Source: JAIEOG01 sp964519985
GTDB lineage: Bacteria > Bdellovibrionota > FAC87 > UBA2466
Direction of reading: 5' to 3'
Length of the DNA stretch: 64,000 bases
NCBI GenBank assembly: GCA_964519985.1
Contig: CAZFMF010000019.1
Span: forward strand, 7,778-71,777
The translations under genes were made by a program, and so were the position numbers. Positions 25,177 to 34,636 of this stretch are shown here, piece by piece. Numbering within the stretch: the stretch's first letter is position 1; every line of letters begins with the position of its first letter. The notes under the pieces were generated by a model. That model was not told the DNA's origin, did not search any database, and saw only the letters and a list, made by a program, of their open reading frames with translations.

Positions 25177-26205
25177 ATGTCTCTCTCTTCGGAAAACAAT
25201 TTGAGAACCGTCGCTCTTCTTATTGTGCTTTTTTGTTGGCCCCTTCATGCCGGTAGATTTGCCCCCGGTGATTTTGCGGAATGGTTGCGACCCTTGAAGC
25301 CCAGGCAGTACGAACGGGGGCCTCGGCATGGGGATATTGACGGCTACGCCCTGTGGGACGAGATGGTGGGATCATTGGCCACCGTTCCTCAGTTCTCGGA
25401 GCTGGAAGCCCACCTCGCCGAAGTGGCAGACGACCCGATGCTTTATTCGCGGGCGGTATCCGTTTATTTCTTTTGGACGGTTTACTCCTTTCATTGGGAG
25501 TGGGCCCGGGAGTATTCGGGAGTACACCATCCTATTCATGCGCGTTTGCGGGCGCTGCTTCTACGGCACTTTAGACATATCAACACCGGCGATCTCGCGC
25601 GCATCATCCGACATTTGAAAGATGAAGAGCTCGAACAAAATGGAGATTTTACCGTCGCCGGTTTAGCGGGCACGGAGCTCGTGATTGAGTGCCTAGACAA
25701 CTTGCCTGCGCCCCGAAGAAACGACCTCTTAGAGGGAAATGGCTTGGCCCTGACTCAACTGGTCCAACACCTCAAGAAAAACTTTATTGAAAGAGAGATC
25801 TTGGAAGAGCCCGAGCCGTTAATCGGACGCCGCACGCCCTATGCACTGACTTCGCGCATTAAGGCAACGATTCAAAAAATTCGGTTTGCCCATTTGCAGG
25901 ATCGAGTTCAGCTAACGGAGGAACTGTTTGATACGGTTCGCTCATGGGGGCTTCCGATTACCCACCTAGGTCTTCCGAGAATGGCCGATACCTATCCCGT
26001 AGCTCCGGCGGAGATTAGCGGTCTCGTTTCAGATGCAATGGGTTCTCCCCAGCCAAGCAAATGGGTAGCTACCGCCCTGAAGAACCTCTTGAAACTTACC
26101 CAGCACCTCGACTGCCCAAGACACCTCCTGATTATTGCGATCGAGCGCAATCAGGCTCAGGAAACCACGTTCAACCAATTCCGGACCAATTTTCCGAGCG
26201 ATTGA
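25177..26205 (+). CDS. exported helical protein of unknown function
   Basis: 342 residues, signal peptide (TVALLIVLFCWPLHA). The mature protein is rich in Trp, His and Arg and mostly helical. Not recognised. No Shine-Dalgarno is seen before the ATG; TAATCT ends six bases before it, so this may be another leaderless gene. Its last 177 bases overlap the 3' end of the gene on the other strand. Confidence 0.55.
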   Translation: MSLSSENNLRTVALLIVLFCWPLHAGRFAPGDFAEWLRPLKPRQYERGPRHGDIDGYALWDEMVGSLATVPQFSELEAHLAEVADDPMLYSRAVSVYFFWTVYSFHWEWAREYSGVHHPIHARLRALLLRHFRHINTGDLARIIRHLKDEELEQNGDFTVAGLAGTELVIECLDNLPAPRRNDLLEGNGLALTQLVQHLKKNFIEREILEEPEPLIGRRTPYALTSRIKATIQKIRFAHLQDRVQLTEELFDTVRSWGLPITHLGLPRMADTYPVAPAEISGLVSDAMGSPQPSKWVATALKNLLKLTQHLDCPRHLLIIAIERNQAQETTFNQFRTNFPSD

Positions 26206-26481
26206 CAGTAGGCAAAAAAGCCTTCTCCTTTCACCGAGATCGAGTATGCGCGGACTCGCAATCGGCAGAATCGAGATTTCATTCTCCGGATCCACGTCAA
26301 AAAATTCTCTTTCCATTTTTTCGAATTTGGTCGCGTTTTCCACACTTCCCAAGGAGGGGCTCTCTTGCCGGGCCAATGCCAGGAACCATTTCAGGTCCTC
26401 GTCAGTCCAAGGCGGTAAGGCATAAAGGCTACCGGAAAAGATTTGCACCAGGACAACGCAGCAAAGAAAAGGCCATTTCAA
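26029..26481 (-). CDS. exported protein, 3' end antisense to the preceding gene
   Basis: 150 residues, TTG start with GGGGGAAA Shine-Dalgarno and a signal peptide (FLCCVVLVQIFSGSLYA). The body is helical and Glu/Arg rich. The last 59 codons are antisense to the end of the helical protein gene on the plus strand. The signal peptide and ribosome site argue that the N-terminal part is real; the C-terminal part cannot be checked by eye. Confidence 0.45.
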   Translation of the reverse strand: MKWPFLCCVVLVQIFSGSLYALPPWTDEDLKWFLALARQESPSLGSVENATKFEKMEREFFDVDPENEISILPIASPRILDLGERRRLFCLLSIARKIGPELVERGFLSLIALDRNNQEVSWAVEVLGKFQEVLQGGSYPFAWLGRTHCI

Positions 26482-26542
26482 GAATTTTCCCCCGAACCTC
26501 TCATTCTATCAGACGGGGGTGATGCTTTTTCGCTAGCGGCAA

Positions 26543-27538
26543 CTAATCGGGGCGGTAAAAGAATTCAATTCGCCCTTCGGGGACAAAGACCACCTCGCCC
26601 GGGTGCGGGCCGGAACTTAAGCGCAGCAAATGCCCCTGCACAGGAGACGCCGAACGACTTCCTCGAAAGTCACCGCGAATCGCTCCCAATGCGGCGAATC
26701 CGATATACGTCCCGTCGACAAAGCCTACCCGATCGGTGGAGTTCCAAAAAACCAGGCGCACGGCTTTGTCCTCGATTACGGCATCCTGGGACGGTCTCAC
26801 CAAACCGCTTCCGGATCGAAACTCCCATCGCCGCACATCTCCATACCCGTCCACAAAGCCCCGCTCGTGGGTGATTGCATTAATTTTGATTTCCGGAACG
26901 GACGGATTCATGTCGACTTTGGGGTCGAAGGCACGCACATCGACCGGCCCAAAAAATACGCAGGGCCGGCCATCTATTTCGATCCACGGCCGCCGTAATG
27001 TGGCCCTCACTTCCTCCACGACGTGGGGATGGTCGAGCAAGTGCTGGCGCACACGCGAAAGCACATAAAGCTGTTCCGGCGGCAATTGTTTCAGGTCCCT
27101 CTTTGGGACTTCCAATGTCTTTAGGTAGGCCTGTAGCAGCGCGACTTCTACCGGATAGGGAATCGCGTCAACATCTCGTTCCTGTCGAAATCCTCGACCC
27201 GTATCGTAGTTGCGAATTCCCCGTTTCACGAAGATCGTATCGGCGGCGTCACCGAGACGTAACCCTTCAGAGGAGGTTCTCGGACGGACGTCCGCGATTA
27301 GCGTTTGCAACTCCCCATACGGATCACCCGTTTCCAACCCGAATAAACTCGCCAAACTGCTGATGAGAATATGGCAAAGGCCTTTCGGGCGGGCCACCGA
27401 GGCTCGGCTGGGACCAAAATCGAACGCTAGGGGCGGCGCAAAAGGTTGGGCGAAAACGGGAACCCCGATACTTAGCAGAGCGGCTACTCCTGCGATTACG
27501 ACTATTTTGCGTGAAATCTTTCTTCCCGACTTATTCAT
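26543..27538 (-). CDS. exported protein of unknown function, cotranscribed with acyl-CoA synthetase
   Basis: 331 residues, signal peptide (IVVIAGVAALLSIGVPVFAQ). A helical N-terminal half and a beta-rich C-terminal half with no recognised motif. The start overlaps the stop codon of the acyl-CoA synthetase gene by eight bases, so it depends on that transcript. The context hints at a lipid-related periplasmic role, but nothing in the sequence shows it. Confidence 0.5.
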   Translation of the reverse strand: MNKSGRKISRKIVVIAGVAALLSIGVPVFAQPFAPPLAFDFGPSRASVARPKGLCHILISSLASLFGLETGDPYGELQTLIADVRPRTSSEGLRLGDAADTIFVKRGIRNYDTGRGFRQERDVDAIPYPVEVALLQAYLKTLEVPKRDLKQLPPEQLYVLSRVRQHLLDHPHVVEEVRATLRRPWIEIDGRPCVFFGPVDVRAFDPKVDMNPSVPEIKINAITHERGFVDGYGDVRRWEFRSGSGLVRPSQDAVIEDKAVRLVFWNSTDRVGFVDGTYIGFAALGAIRGDFRGSRSASPVQGHLLRLSSGPHPGEVVFVPEGRIEFFYRPD

Positions 27539-29171
27539 CCCAGATCACACGATCCGTCTGTGCCGACCAAACCGATAAGCGGGCCGCGTAGCACGCTTCC
27601 ACTACATTGCGTTTCACCTTTAAGGTCGGCGTTAGCTCTCCGGTGTCGGGTGACCAAACGTCTTTGACTACCACCAATTTGGCCAGCTGCTCGTGGGGAT
27701 CAAGTTTTGCGTTTACAGCCTGAACTAAAGCGGTCAAAGCGACTTTCGCCTCCGCTCGCTTTGTCCCAGGTAGCAAGGTGACGAGCGCAATCGGATTGGG
27801 GAGATCATTGCCGACCACGCAAACCGACTCTAATAAAAGCGATTCACTCAACCGCGCTTCGATCGGCGCCGGAGCAATATACTTGCCTTTGGTGGTCTTA
27901 AAAATCTCTTTCAATCGCCCCGTGATGCGCAGGTAACCGTCAGCGTCGATAGCGCCCAAATCGCCCGTCTTTAAATACGCGCCGTCGAACGATTCCGCAC
28001 GCCGATCCTCTTGCTTGTAGTAGCCCTGGAAAGAACAAGGGCTATCCACCAAGATTTCCCCACTCTCCGCAATACGTGTTTTCACACCCGGCCAAGGAGT
28101 GCCGGCCGTTCCCACCCTGACCCGGTCGCGGTGATTGTAATGAGAGTAAGCGAAGTTTTCCGTTAGCCCATAGGCCTCTTGAATGACGATACCAATGGAT
28201 TGAAACCAACGGATCAAAGACGGCGGCGTGGGCGCTCCGCCCGTAATGATAATCTTGGCGTGGCGCAACCCCAAGCTGGTTTGGAGTTTGTGCTTAATCA
28301 GTGTCGAAACGATCGGAATCTTGAGCAGCAAAGAAAGTTTATTCGGCGGTAACTTGGCTAAAATCCCGGACTGAAACTTCTGCCATAGGCGCGGAACCGC
28401 AACAAACACCTCGGGCTGAACGGACTGAATGTTTTTCTGAAAGCTATCGAGTGATTCGACAAACGAAATCACGCCGGCGCAATAAACCGAGGCCGTTTCC
28501 ACAATGATTCGCTCGGCCACATGGGCCATCGGCAAGTAGGAAAAAAAGCGGGTGGCTTTTTGAACTTTCGCTTCGCGAACGGTTTGCGAACCCGCCACGG
28601 CGAATGCCTTAAAGGAATGCATAACTCCTTTGGGTTCTCCGGTGGTTCCGGAAGTATAGATGATTGTCGCCGTCTCCTCGGCCCGGCGCGCGGGTTTGCC
28701 CGACAATCCCGGAGTTTTCGCCACGAGCGAATCCCAACTCTCGGATGCGCGGACCGTGTGATACGGAAACGCGATGCACGGCACGCCGGCGGGAACGGCG
28801 GATCGGTACGCTTCCAGGTTATCTAGTTTTCCCACGAACGCGAGCTGGCACCCACTGTGCTCCAGGATCGCTTTCACCGAGCTCCCGGCCAAATTCGGAT
28901 AGAGCGGGACCGAGACGTGTCCGGCCATCCAAATGGCGTAGTCCGCCATGATCCAGTGCGCGCAGTTCTTGGACAAAATCGCGATTGGGCTCCCCGGGGC
29001 AAAGCCCTTGGCTTTCAACACGGCCGCCATGGAACGCACTTGCGCCATCATCTGGGCGCGGGTCATTTCGCGATAGCCTTCCCCGGGAAACGGTTGGCGA
29101 AGGCAAATCTGGTCAGGGAGCTGCTCTTCCCACTGGTAAAGCATTTCAAGCGGCAGAGTGTGGTCGGACAT
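27531..29171 (-). CDS. long-chain fatty acid-CoA ligase (AMP-binding)
   Basis: 546 residues from ATG 29171. Adenylate-forming enzyme that activates fatty acids with ATP and CoA. Diagnostic motifs are present: YTSGTTGEPKGVMHS (P-loop-like A3), AYGLTENFAYS (A5), LKTGDLGAIDADGYLRITGR (A7/A8) and KTTKGKYIAPAPIE. It resembles the FadD15/AcsL long-chain group. The upstream in-frame extension to 29291 is not conserved. The -10 TATAAA lies six bases before the ATG with no Shine-Dalgarno, so the message may be leaderless. Confidence 0.88.
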   Translation of the reverse strand: MSDHTLPLEMLYQWEEQLPDQICLRQPFPGEGYREMTRAQMMAQVRSMAAVLKAKGFAPGSPIAILSKNCAHWIMADYAIWMAGHVSVPLYPNLAGSSVKAILEHSGCQLAFVGKLDNLEAYRSAVPAGVPCIAFPYHTVRASESWDSLVAKTPGLSGKPARRAEETATIIYTSGTTGEPKGVMHSFKAFAVAGSQTVREAKVQKATRFFSYLPMAHVAERIIVETASVYCAGVISFVESLDSFQKNIQSVQPEVFVAVPRLWQKFQSGILAKLPPNKLSLLLKIPIVSTLIKHKLQTSLGLRHAKIIITGGAPTPPSLIRWFQSIGIVIQEAYGLTENFAYSHYNHRDRVRVGTAGTPWPGVKTRIAESGEILVDSPCSFQGYYKQEDRRAESFDGAYLKTGDLGAIDADGYLRITGRLKEIFKTTKGKYIAPAPIEARLSESLLLESVCVVGNDLPNPIALVTLLPGTKRAEAKVALTALVQAVNAKLDPHEQLAKLVVVKDVWSPDTGELTPTLKVKRNVVEACYAARLSVWSAQTDRVIWDE

Positions 29172-29309
29172 CGGCGGTTTATAACCCGAACTCTGCCCAT
29201 CACGCCAGCGGGAGGTGAAGACAACTGTGTAAACCAAATTTGGCGTGAAATTGCCGTCACGTTTCACCGGTGGTGCAGTGACCCGGAACAAAATGCGTTG
29301 GAGGGAATC

Positions 29310-29756
29310 ATGCGCAAGTCTCTATTGTCACTTACCATTCTAACTTTGGGCAGCGTAGCCATGGCCAAGCCGGCTCCGGCTCCGGCCGTCGAGCTCGAGC
29401 CGCTCCAGGTCACGAAGATCGCCCAAGCGGGAAATTTCATGCCGGGACCCGGACGTCCGGGCAAAACCAAACCCATGACCACCCTGTCGCTTCTAGTGCA
29501 AAGCCCGGGCGGCTGCACGGATCCGACGGACTTTGAAGTCAAAGTGAAGCAGGACGGCGGCAAGCAAATCGTCTCCATCCTCCGGGTCACGGAGGATAAC
29601 TGTAGACGCGCAGCCCGCATCATTGAGTTGGAGCTCGAGAGCCGCGACCTCTTGCTCTCGTCCAAAACGATGGACGGAAAATCCAACCTCGTGGGTCAGA
29701 GCAATCCGATCGTGATCGCCAATCCACTCCCGGTGGAAGACAACACGACTCACTAA
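29310..29756 (+). CDS. small exported protein
   Basis: 148 residues from ATG 29310 with a strong Shine-Dalgarno (GGAGGG) and signal peptide (LLSLTILTLGSVAMA). The mature part starts with an Ala/Pro-rich stretch, then a beta-rich region with two cysteines (GGCTDPTDF, EDNCRRAARI), which could form one disulfide. Function unknown. Followed by a hairpin. Confidence 0.6.
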   Translation: MRKSLLSLTILTLGSVAMAKPAPAPAVELEPLQVTKIAQAGNFMPGPGRPGKTKPMTTLSLLVQSPGGCTDPTDFEVKVKQDGGKQIVSILRVTEDNCRRAARIIELELESRDLLLSSKTMDGKSNLVGQSNPIVIANPLPVEDNTTH

Positions 29757-29770
29757 CGAAACGGAGCAAC

Positions 29771-29799
29771 GGACTGGCTGGTCGCTGACCAGTCAGTCC
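29771..29799 (+). terminator. hairpin after small exported protein gene
   Basis: Thirteen-base arms GGACTGGCTGGTC / GACCAGTCAGTCC with one mismatch and a three-base loop. There is no strong T-run after it, so termination would be weak or factor-assisted. Confidence 0.45.
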
Positions 29800-29889
29800 C
29801 CCTTAACCTTCCTTCGATCAAACTCTTCCGTATCTCGCGCCGCAGCATTGGCATCAAAAATGTAAAGTCTCCACGCCAGAGGAGATTTT

Positions 29890-30234
29890 ATGAAATCACT
29901 AAAACTGTTTCTCGTTACTGCCGCTCTCATTGGGGCGGGCGCTTGCTCATCGACTAAAAGCCCAGTCGCCGCGTCCACCGCGGGTCCCGCGCCCGTGAAC
30001 AAAGAAGCTTATGCCGACTACGCCGAGGACAAACTCGATAAGTGGGACAAACAAGTCGACAAGCTAGCCGAGCCCGCTCGCGAAAAGCTCGAAACCAATA
30101 TTGCGGATGCCCGCATCGAGTTGAAAGAGTTGCAAAGCGCATCAGAGAACCAGTGGCGTTCGTATCGCACGCGTCTCGAAAGCGCATTCAATCGGATCGA
30201 GACTTCTTACAACCAACTAGCGACCCGCAAATAA
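29890..30234 (+). CDS. small coiled-coil lipoprotein
   Basis: 114 residues. Lipobox LIGAGAC with Cys19, so an outer- or inner-membrane lipoprotein. After a Ser/Ala/Pro linker the remainder is a charged, continuous helix (KLDKWDKQVDKLAEPAREKLETNI) with heptad-like spacing. AGAGGAG-type Shine-Dalgarno. Comparable in style to small stress-induced or Lpp-like envelope proteins, but no specific family is recognised. Confidence 0.65.
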   Translation: MKSLKLFLVTAALIGAGACSSTKSPVAASTAGPAPVNKEAYADYAEDKLDKWDKQVDKLAEPAREKLETNIADARIELKELQSASENQWRSYRTRLESAFNRIETSYNQLATRK

Positions 30235-30258
30235 GCGGTCGCCATTGAGGAGAACACC

Positions 30259-30714
30259 ATGAAGAAAAACATCTGGATGGGGGTGTTTTTGGTTTTGGCG
30301 ATGAGTTGCGGCAAAGAGACCCCTCGCGATCCGGCCACCGAGCGGCTCGAAGCCCCAGCCCTGGCGACAGTATCGGAAATCACCACCACCGGCGATCGCG
30401 CCACGTTGGTAGGGCGCAGGGTGGAATTCGCACGAGTCCAAGCGCAGGATGTCGTCGGCGATGTGGCATTTTGGATCGGCGATCCGAATCATGCCGTGCC
30501 GGCGGTCCTAGGTAGCGAACTGCGTGGTCAAGGCGGAGAAGGCGATGTGAGTATTCGCAAAGGGCGTTTCTACAAAATTACGGGAGTCGTTCGCTTAGTC
30601 GAAAACGTAGATCGCAGTGACGCGACTTGGGCGCTTGTCGATGATCGGGAGATGGAAGCGATTTCCGCCGCCCGCATCTACGTAGAAACCGCTACAGTGA
30701 CACCCGTTCATTGA
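30259..30714 (+). CDS. small lipoprotein with OB-like fold
   Basis: 151 residues, lipobox LAMSC with lipidated Cys18, good Shine-Dalgarno (GAGGAG). The mature part looks like an OB-type beta barrel (LVGRRVEFARVQAQDVVGDVAFWIG ends in a typical WIG turn; GRFYKITGVVRLVE), as in stress-related OB proteins. Twenty-five bases after the coiled-coil lipoprotein gene, probably the same operon. Function unknown. Confidence 0.6.
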   Translation: MKKNIWMGVFLVLAMSCGKETPRDPATERLEAPALATVSEITTTGDRATLVGRRVEFARVQAQDVVGDVAFWIGDPNHAVPAVLGSELRGQGGEGDVSIRKGRFYKITGVVRLVENVDRSDATWALVDDREMEAISAARIYVETATVTPVH

Positions 30715-30827
30715 CTGCGGTGTTTTTATCCGGAGACGTGCTGGGGTCGGTGATGAAAATCGATCCCAGCACGGCCCGTTGAAGTTCCCGGCGCTGTTCC
30801 TGGGTATAGTGCGGAGACCGGGTCCAT

Positions 30828-31415
30828 TTACCGATGATTTGAATCTTTGGCGAGTGAAGTGCGCCGCGGCTGTTGGGTGGAGTCGGGGTACTCGTAGGTC
30901 AGATGTTCCGCCGGTTCAGTTTGCACAAAAAAGGTATATTCAGCTGGAACATTTGTGCGAGCCGGAATGCGTCGCCAATCCTCAATTTTACCGGTTTCGG
31001 GATCGGGTTGATTGTTCGCCGGGGGGGAAAAGACAAACCAATCGTCGGCGCTACCGCCAAACCACTGACCGGGAAGGGTTGAGTGTGGCGTTAGCGAGTG
31101 AGAAGGCGTTCCAAATTGGCCCTTCGAATTTGTCTTGTCATAGACGTAGCCTTTTAGCTTCGCGTCTTTTCGACGGTAAATCCGATTCGGAAGCAGCAAT
31201 GGCAGCTTGCCATTGCTATCCCTTTTCACTTCCACCAGTTTACGAACCGTCTTTCCCGAGCTTGTGACCTGATCCGTGAGTTCGACCAAGTAAAGCGGAT
31301 CCGCGGTGGACTCTACGGAATTCTTTGCGGCGTTAGCCACATCTTGCATGCTTTTTAAGGGCTCGGCGTGGGCCGAAAAAGACAGCAAAACCATCAAAGT
31401 GAAAATATGCTTCAT
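30828..31415 (-). CDS. exported protein, last gene of a three-gene operon
   Basis: 195 residues, signal peptide (IFTLMVLLSFSAHA). The sequence has two beta-rich parts with a Pro-rich segment near the end. Not recognised. The start overlaps the preceding stop (ATGA), so it is translationally coupled to the two exported proteins upstream. Confidence 0.5.
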   Translation of the reverse strand: MKHIFTLMVLLSFSAHAEPLKSMQDVANAAKNSVESTADPLYLVELTDQVTSSGKTVRKLVEVKRDSNGKLPLLLPNRIYRRKDAKLKGYVYDKTNSKGQFGTPSHSLTPHSTLPGQWFGGSADDWFVFSPPANNQPDPETGKIEDWRRIPARTNVPAEYTFFVQTEPAEHLTYEYPDSTQQPRRTSLAKDSNHR

Positions 31416-32038
31416 GGGTCCGCTCTCACGAGACCGACATCAGGAGTTGGAGCTGACGTTCGGACGGCCACCCCCTCTTCTCCTCTCGTCGGCAAAGTAT
31501 TGAACCCCACACCGGTTGCGGTTCCTTTTTGCACCTCACAAGGCGCCGGCAGAAACTTCGGCGGAAGCGTCGGGTCGGATAGGGGATCAATTAGAAACTT
31601 TCCCGGCCCCTCGCCAATGTCCTTACCATCAAGCACCGTCGCGCTGGAATGGGCTCGACTGAATTTATACGGCACCACCATAGCGCTCACCGTATTATCA
31701 CTTTGTCCGATCACCAGCTGACACTCGGCGCCTCGCTCCGACCCCACCGCCGGTCGAAAGCTGACGTCGTCTCTAATCACCCATTTCGAAAAATACCGAC
31801 GTTGGTCCTGCATTTTTGGAAACTCTCGATTCCCGCAATCTTCGAACTCACTAAGAGCGCGGGGACTTCGCTCCGAATCCGATGCCATGCTCTTGTCTTC
31901 GACCTTTGGGTGGGTGCGATCGGTTTGAGTAGATCGAGGTCTTCCGATGAATTCATGATTGCCCACATCTTCCCCCACCACCGATGCGTGCAAACCGAGG
32001 GTGAAAGCAAGGAGACCGAGTCGGCCCAAGTGCTTCAT
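31412..32038 (-). CDS. exported protein, middle gene of the operon
   Basis: 208 residues from ATG 32038 (GGAGG Shine-Dalgarno), with signal peptide (LGLLAFTLGLHASVVG). The mature protein is polar, with three cysteines in the second half (EDCGNREFP, AECQLVIG, APCEVQKG). Overlaps both neighbours by four bases. No family recognised. Confidence 0.5.
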   Translation of the reverse strand: MKHLGRLGLLAFTLGLHASVVGEDVGNHEFIGRPRSTQTDRTHPKVEDKSMASDSERSPRALSEFEDCGNREFPKMQDQRRYFSKWVIRDDVSFRPAVGSERGAECQLVIGQSDNTVSAMVVPYKFSRAHSSATVLDGKDIGEGPGKFLIDPLSDPTLPPKFLPAPCEVQKGTATGVGFNTLPTRGEEGVAVRTSAPTPDVGLVRADP

Positions 32039-33756
32039 TTGCGGGCCTCCTTTTTTTCCAGCGCAACGCAATACTCACACCCACGACAAGTCGTACAAAA
32101 ATCGTCCTTCAACTGCTGAATCAAAGCCTTCGCCTCTTTCGGATCCGATTTGGCCTTCTCGGCGATCCGACTCTGCATTTTCTGGTAGGCTTCAGCCGCG
32201 TTGTCGGACTTCTGATATTCGTCGATCACCATGTCTTTGGCGGCTTTTTTGAGATTCGGGTCCTTAGATTCCCCGAGCGCTCCGCGCGCAATAACGTCTC
32301 CGATCGGTTTCGGCACGGGTTTTCCCTGATCAAGCGCTTCTTTTCCGGCTTTCACCGCGTCGTAAATGGCGCGATCACTCGGGGAGAGTTTAGTGGGATC
32401 GACTTTCGAAAGCGGGTTTCCGAGGCCGCCGCCCCCTTGACCGCCTCCCAATCCACTAGGTCCGGAAACCGCGCCAGTCCCAAGCGAAGCCGGACCCCGA
32501 TTTGCGCCGGCACTGCCGACCGAACCGGCGCCCACAACATCGGCAGCCCCGGGGAGGGAACGTGAAGGGTTCGCGCTTGCCGAGGCATACCCGTCGGCCG
32601 TAGCGACGGAGACGGGTGCCGCCACTCCATTGATAATCGTCGTATTACCGCCGCGATAAGACCGTTGGGAGTTATCCACGCGATTCGAAACGGGGGAGCC
32701 GCCGGGTAGAGTGGCGGCGGTTTTTGCCGACGGAGGTTGCTGACCGAACGGGTTCTTGCCACTGTTCAAGGCGGATGCCGCACCGGGCGTCTTGATATTC
32801 ACCGTGGCATCCACGGTGACTTTGCCCGACCCAGCATTTTGAACTGGGTTGAGGATCGGAACGCCGTTAGCGCTTGCCGGAGCGCGCGCCGTGTTTTCCA
32901 TTCCGACACCGCTTTTTTCACCCAACGCCAGATTCGCGGACCGATTGCACCAACCCGGTACCGCCGCGACAATCCTGGGCGCCAGGGGATCGACTAGACG
33001 GAAACCCTCGATCGGTCCAAGCCGACCGGCGCGACGCCCGTCCCGGTCCACGCGCTCGATTTGAAAGACGGAAATTTCGGGATTAGTGAGTAGCGCGAAC
33101 GGCAGGGTCTTGGGCTCCCGCTTGCGGTAGTCGCGTAAAAAAGCTTCGAGTAACGGCGTGGGTAAACGCGAAGCCGAATCGTGCGGCACCACGAGCAGGT
33201 ACGTCTCTTTCACGGATCGTACCGGCACTAGGGTCAGTGTAATCCCGGTATAGCGCCCATCGCGCTCAACCGAGAAAACGCTCGCCCCGTCGAGAATCGG
33301 AGTCCAGCGATCGACGAGGAGGGCATCGCGCGCGCTGCAGGCGTCGGTATTGGCTTCGTGCAATTGTCGCAAAAGCCAAATCGCATGCAGAGGGTGAGAA
33401 ATGCGCTCGAACCGGTACGTAGGTTTCGAGGGGGCCGAATATTGAAAGGCCATCGGTTTGCGCGCCTTCAAAAGTCGCTCGTTGACTCCCCCGACTTGGG
33501 AACGCAGTTTGCGCAGCTGCTCGAGCGCCGCATCAAACTCACGGGAGAAATCACCGCGGGGTGAAGCATAGCTTTGAATGGCCTCGCGGTAGGTGCGCGC
33601 CCGATTCGCGTCCGTGAAAAGGCGATCCACTTCCCGGGACGATTGGGTAAACGCCCCCAAATCGCTTAGCGAAGCGGCTGATACCCGCCCCGCCGCGCCC
33701 ATAGCGGCGCTCAGGAGAAGGCAGGAAATAATGCGCAATGACGTAAAGGTGCCCAT
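32035..33756 (-). CDS. large exported protein with low-complexity middle and C-terminal cysteine cluster
   Basis: 573 residues, signal peptide (IISCLLLSAAMGAAGRVSA). N-terminal 260 residues are an ordered mixed domain; residues about 270-440 are Ala/Gly/Ser/Pro low complexity. Residues 455-555 are helical and rich in Lys/Ala. The end carries FCTTCRGCEYC, four cysteines spaced CxxCxxCxxC, which would suit a metal or Fe-S site in a cytoplasmic protein but is odd in an exported one. First gene of the operon with the two genes downstream. Function unknown. Confidence 0.55.
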   Translation of the reverse strand: MGTFTSLRIISCLLLSAAMGAAGRVSAASLSDLGAFTQSSREVDRLFTDANRARTYREAIQSYASPRGDFSREFDAALEQLRKLRSQVGGVNERLLKARKPMAFQYSAPSKPTYRFERISHPLHAIWLLRQLHEANTDACSARDALLVDRWTPILDGASVFSVERDGRYTGITLTLVPVRSVKETYLLVVPHDSASRLPTPLLEAFLRDYRKREPKTLPFALLTNPEISVFQIERVDRDGRRAGRLGPIEGFRLVDPLAPRIVAAVPGWCNRSANLALGEKSGVGMENTARAPASANGVPILNPVQNAGSGKVTVDATVNIKTPGAASALNSGKNPFGQQPPSAKTAATLPGGSPVSNRVDNSQRSYRGGNTTIINGVAAPVSVATADGYASASANPSRSLPGAADVVGAGSVGSAGANRGPASLGTGAVSGPSGLGGGQGGGGLGNPLSKVDPTKLSPSDRAIYDAVKAGKEALDQGKPVPKPIGDVIARGALGESKDPNLKKAAKDMVIDEYQKSDNAAEAYQKMQSRIAEKAKSDPKEAKALIQQLKDDFCTTCRGCEYCVALEKKEARK

Positions 33757-33816
33757 GGTCTCAAAGACCTATCGGCACTTTCTGGCAAATTCCTGAGCGA
33801 TATTAAGGGGCTTAGA

Positions 33817-34512
33817 CTAACCGCACTGTCCGTTGGTGAAGTCCATATCGACCGCTTCGCCGTCTATCGTGCAGGCTAACGAAGAGTCGGAGGTCGGCGC
33901 GGAAGTCAGGCTGCTTCCCGTATCCGCAGTGATTTCCTTTGGGACGGTGATGCCACTGCAGACTTTTTGCGATCCATCGGCGGCACCACACGCCAGGGCC
34001 TGGCCGTTCAGCGAACCGTACGTGATCGTGCTGGTCATGCTTTTGAACGTCATGCAGAAGCTCACGGTCAAATTGGTGCCATCATCCGTGCAGGTCGGCG
34101 CCACCATGGTGCCTTCCAATTTCATATCCTTCATCACGATCTTATCGCTTCCGCAGGCCACTTCGATCGTCTTGCCCGTCCCATCACAGGTGATGTTGCA
34201 ATCCGCGCGACTCGCGCTTTCGGTACATTCCACGGCCGTCGTGCCATCGCTGCCTTCCAGCTCCGTCCCACTGCAGCCATTGCTCGTGAACATCCCGCAC
34301 GTGAAACCCGTGGCGGTGCGATTGGCCGCTAAGCGTGCGGCGGCCAGACTCTTTTCTAGACGCACCTGGGTCGCGGCCTTCGCGAAACTACGGGCCGAGT
34401 CATTTGAGAAGACGGATGCGAGCGCGTTGGCTGCCTTCGCGGCGTCGCCCCCCTTCGAGTTGCAGGCGGCTAAACATAAAATGATGAGTGCAAAGGCAGT
34501 GGATCGAAGCAT
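33817..34512 (-). CDS. cysteine-rich lipoprotein
   Basis: About 231 residues. Lipobox LCLAAC after MLRSTAFALIIL; ATG 34512 is preferred because GGGGGA lies at the right distance, while ATG 34518 is directly abutting it. The mature part has at least ten cysteines in short motifs (FTCGMF, NGCSG, VECTESASRADCNITCDG, VACGSD, PTCTDD, SFCMTF, LACGAA, KVCSG, LACTID, GQCG), suggesting a disulfide-stabilised surface protein. No family recognised. Confidence 0.6.
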   Translation of the reverse strand: MLRSTAFALIILCLAACNSKGGDAAKAANALASVFSNDSARSFAKAATQVRLEKSLAAARLAANRTATGFTCGMFTSNGCSGTELEGSDGTTAVECTESASRADCNITCDGTGKTIEVACGSDKIVMKDMKLEGTMVAPTCTDDGTNLTVSFCMTFKSMTSTITYGSLNGQALACGAADGSQKVCSGITVPKEITADTGSSLTSAPTSDSSLACTIDGEAVDMDFTNGQCG

Positions 34513-34587
34513 TGTCATTCCCCCAGTTTAGTAAACGATAACGTCGATAGAAGAGGGGTTCAACTGGCTTCGTCGATACTGAGCGTC

Positions 34588-34614
34588 AACCCACCCGCAC
34601 GTAGCGGGTGGGTT
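34588..34614 (-). terminator. strong hairpin downstream of lipoprotein gene
   Basis: Perfect 11-bp stem AACCCACCCGC / GCGGGTGGGTT with a five-base loop, 23 bases past the stop of the upstream minus-strand gene. No T-run follows on either side, so it may terminate weakly or protect the transcript end. Confidence 0.5.
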
Positions 34615-34636
34615 GCGTCGTAAATGAAATCAGCGG

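Noticed and set aside
33833..34531. 232-codon plus-strand frame opposite the Cys-rich lipoprotein
   Set aside because: Exact shadow of the lipoprotein, which has lipobox and Shine-Dalgarno; the shadow has neither.
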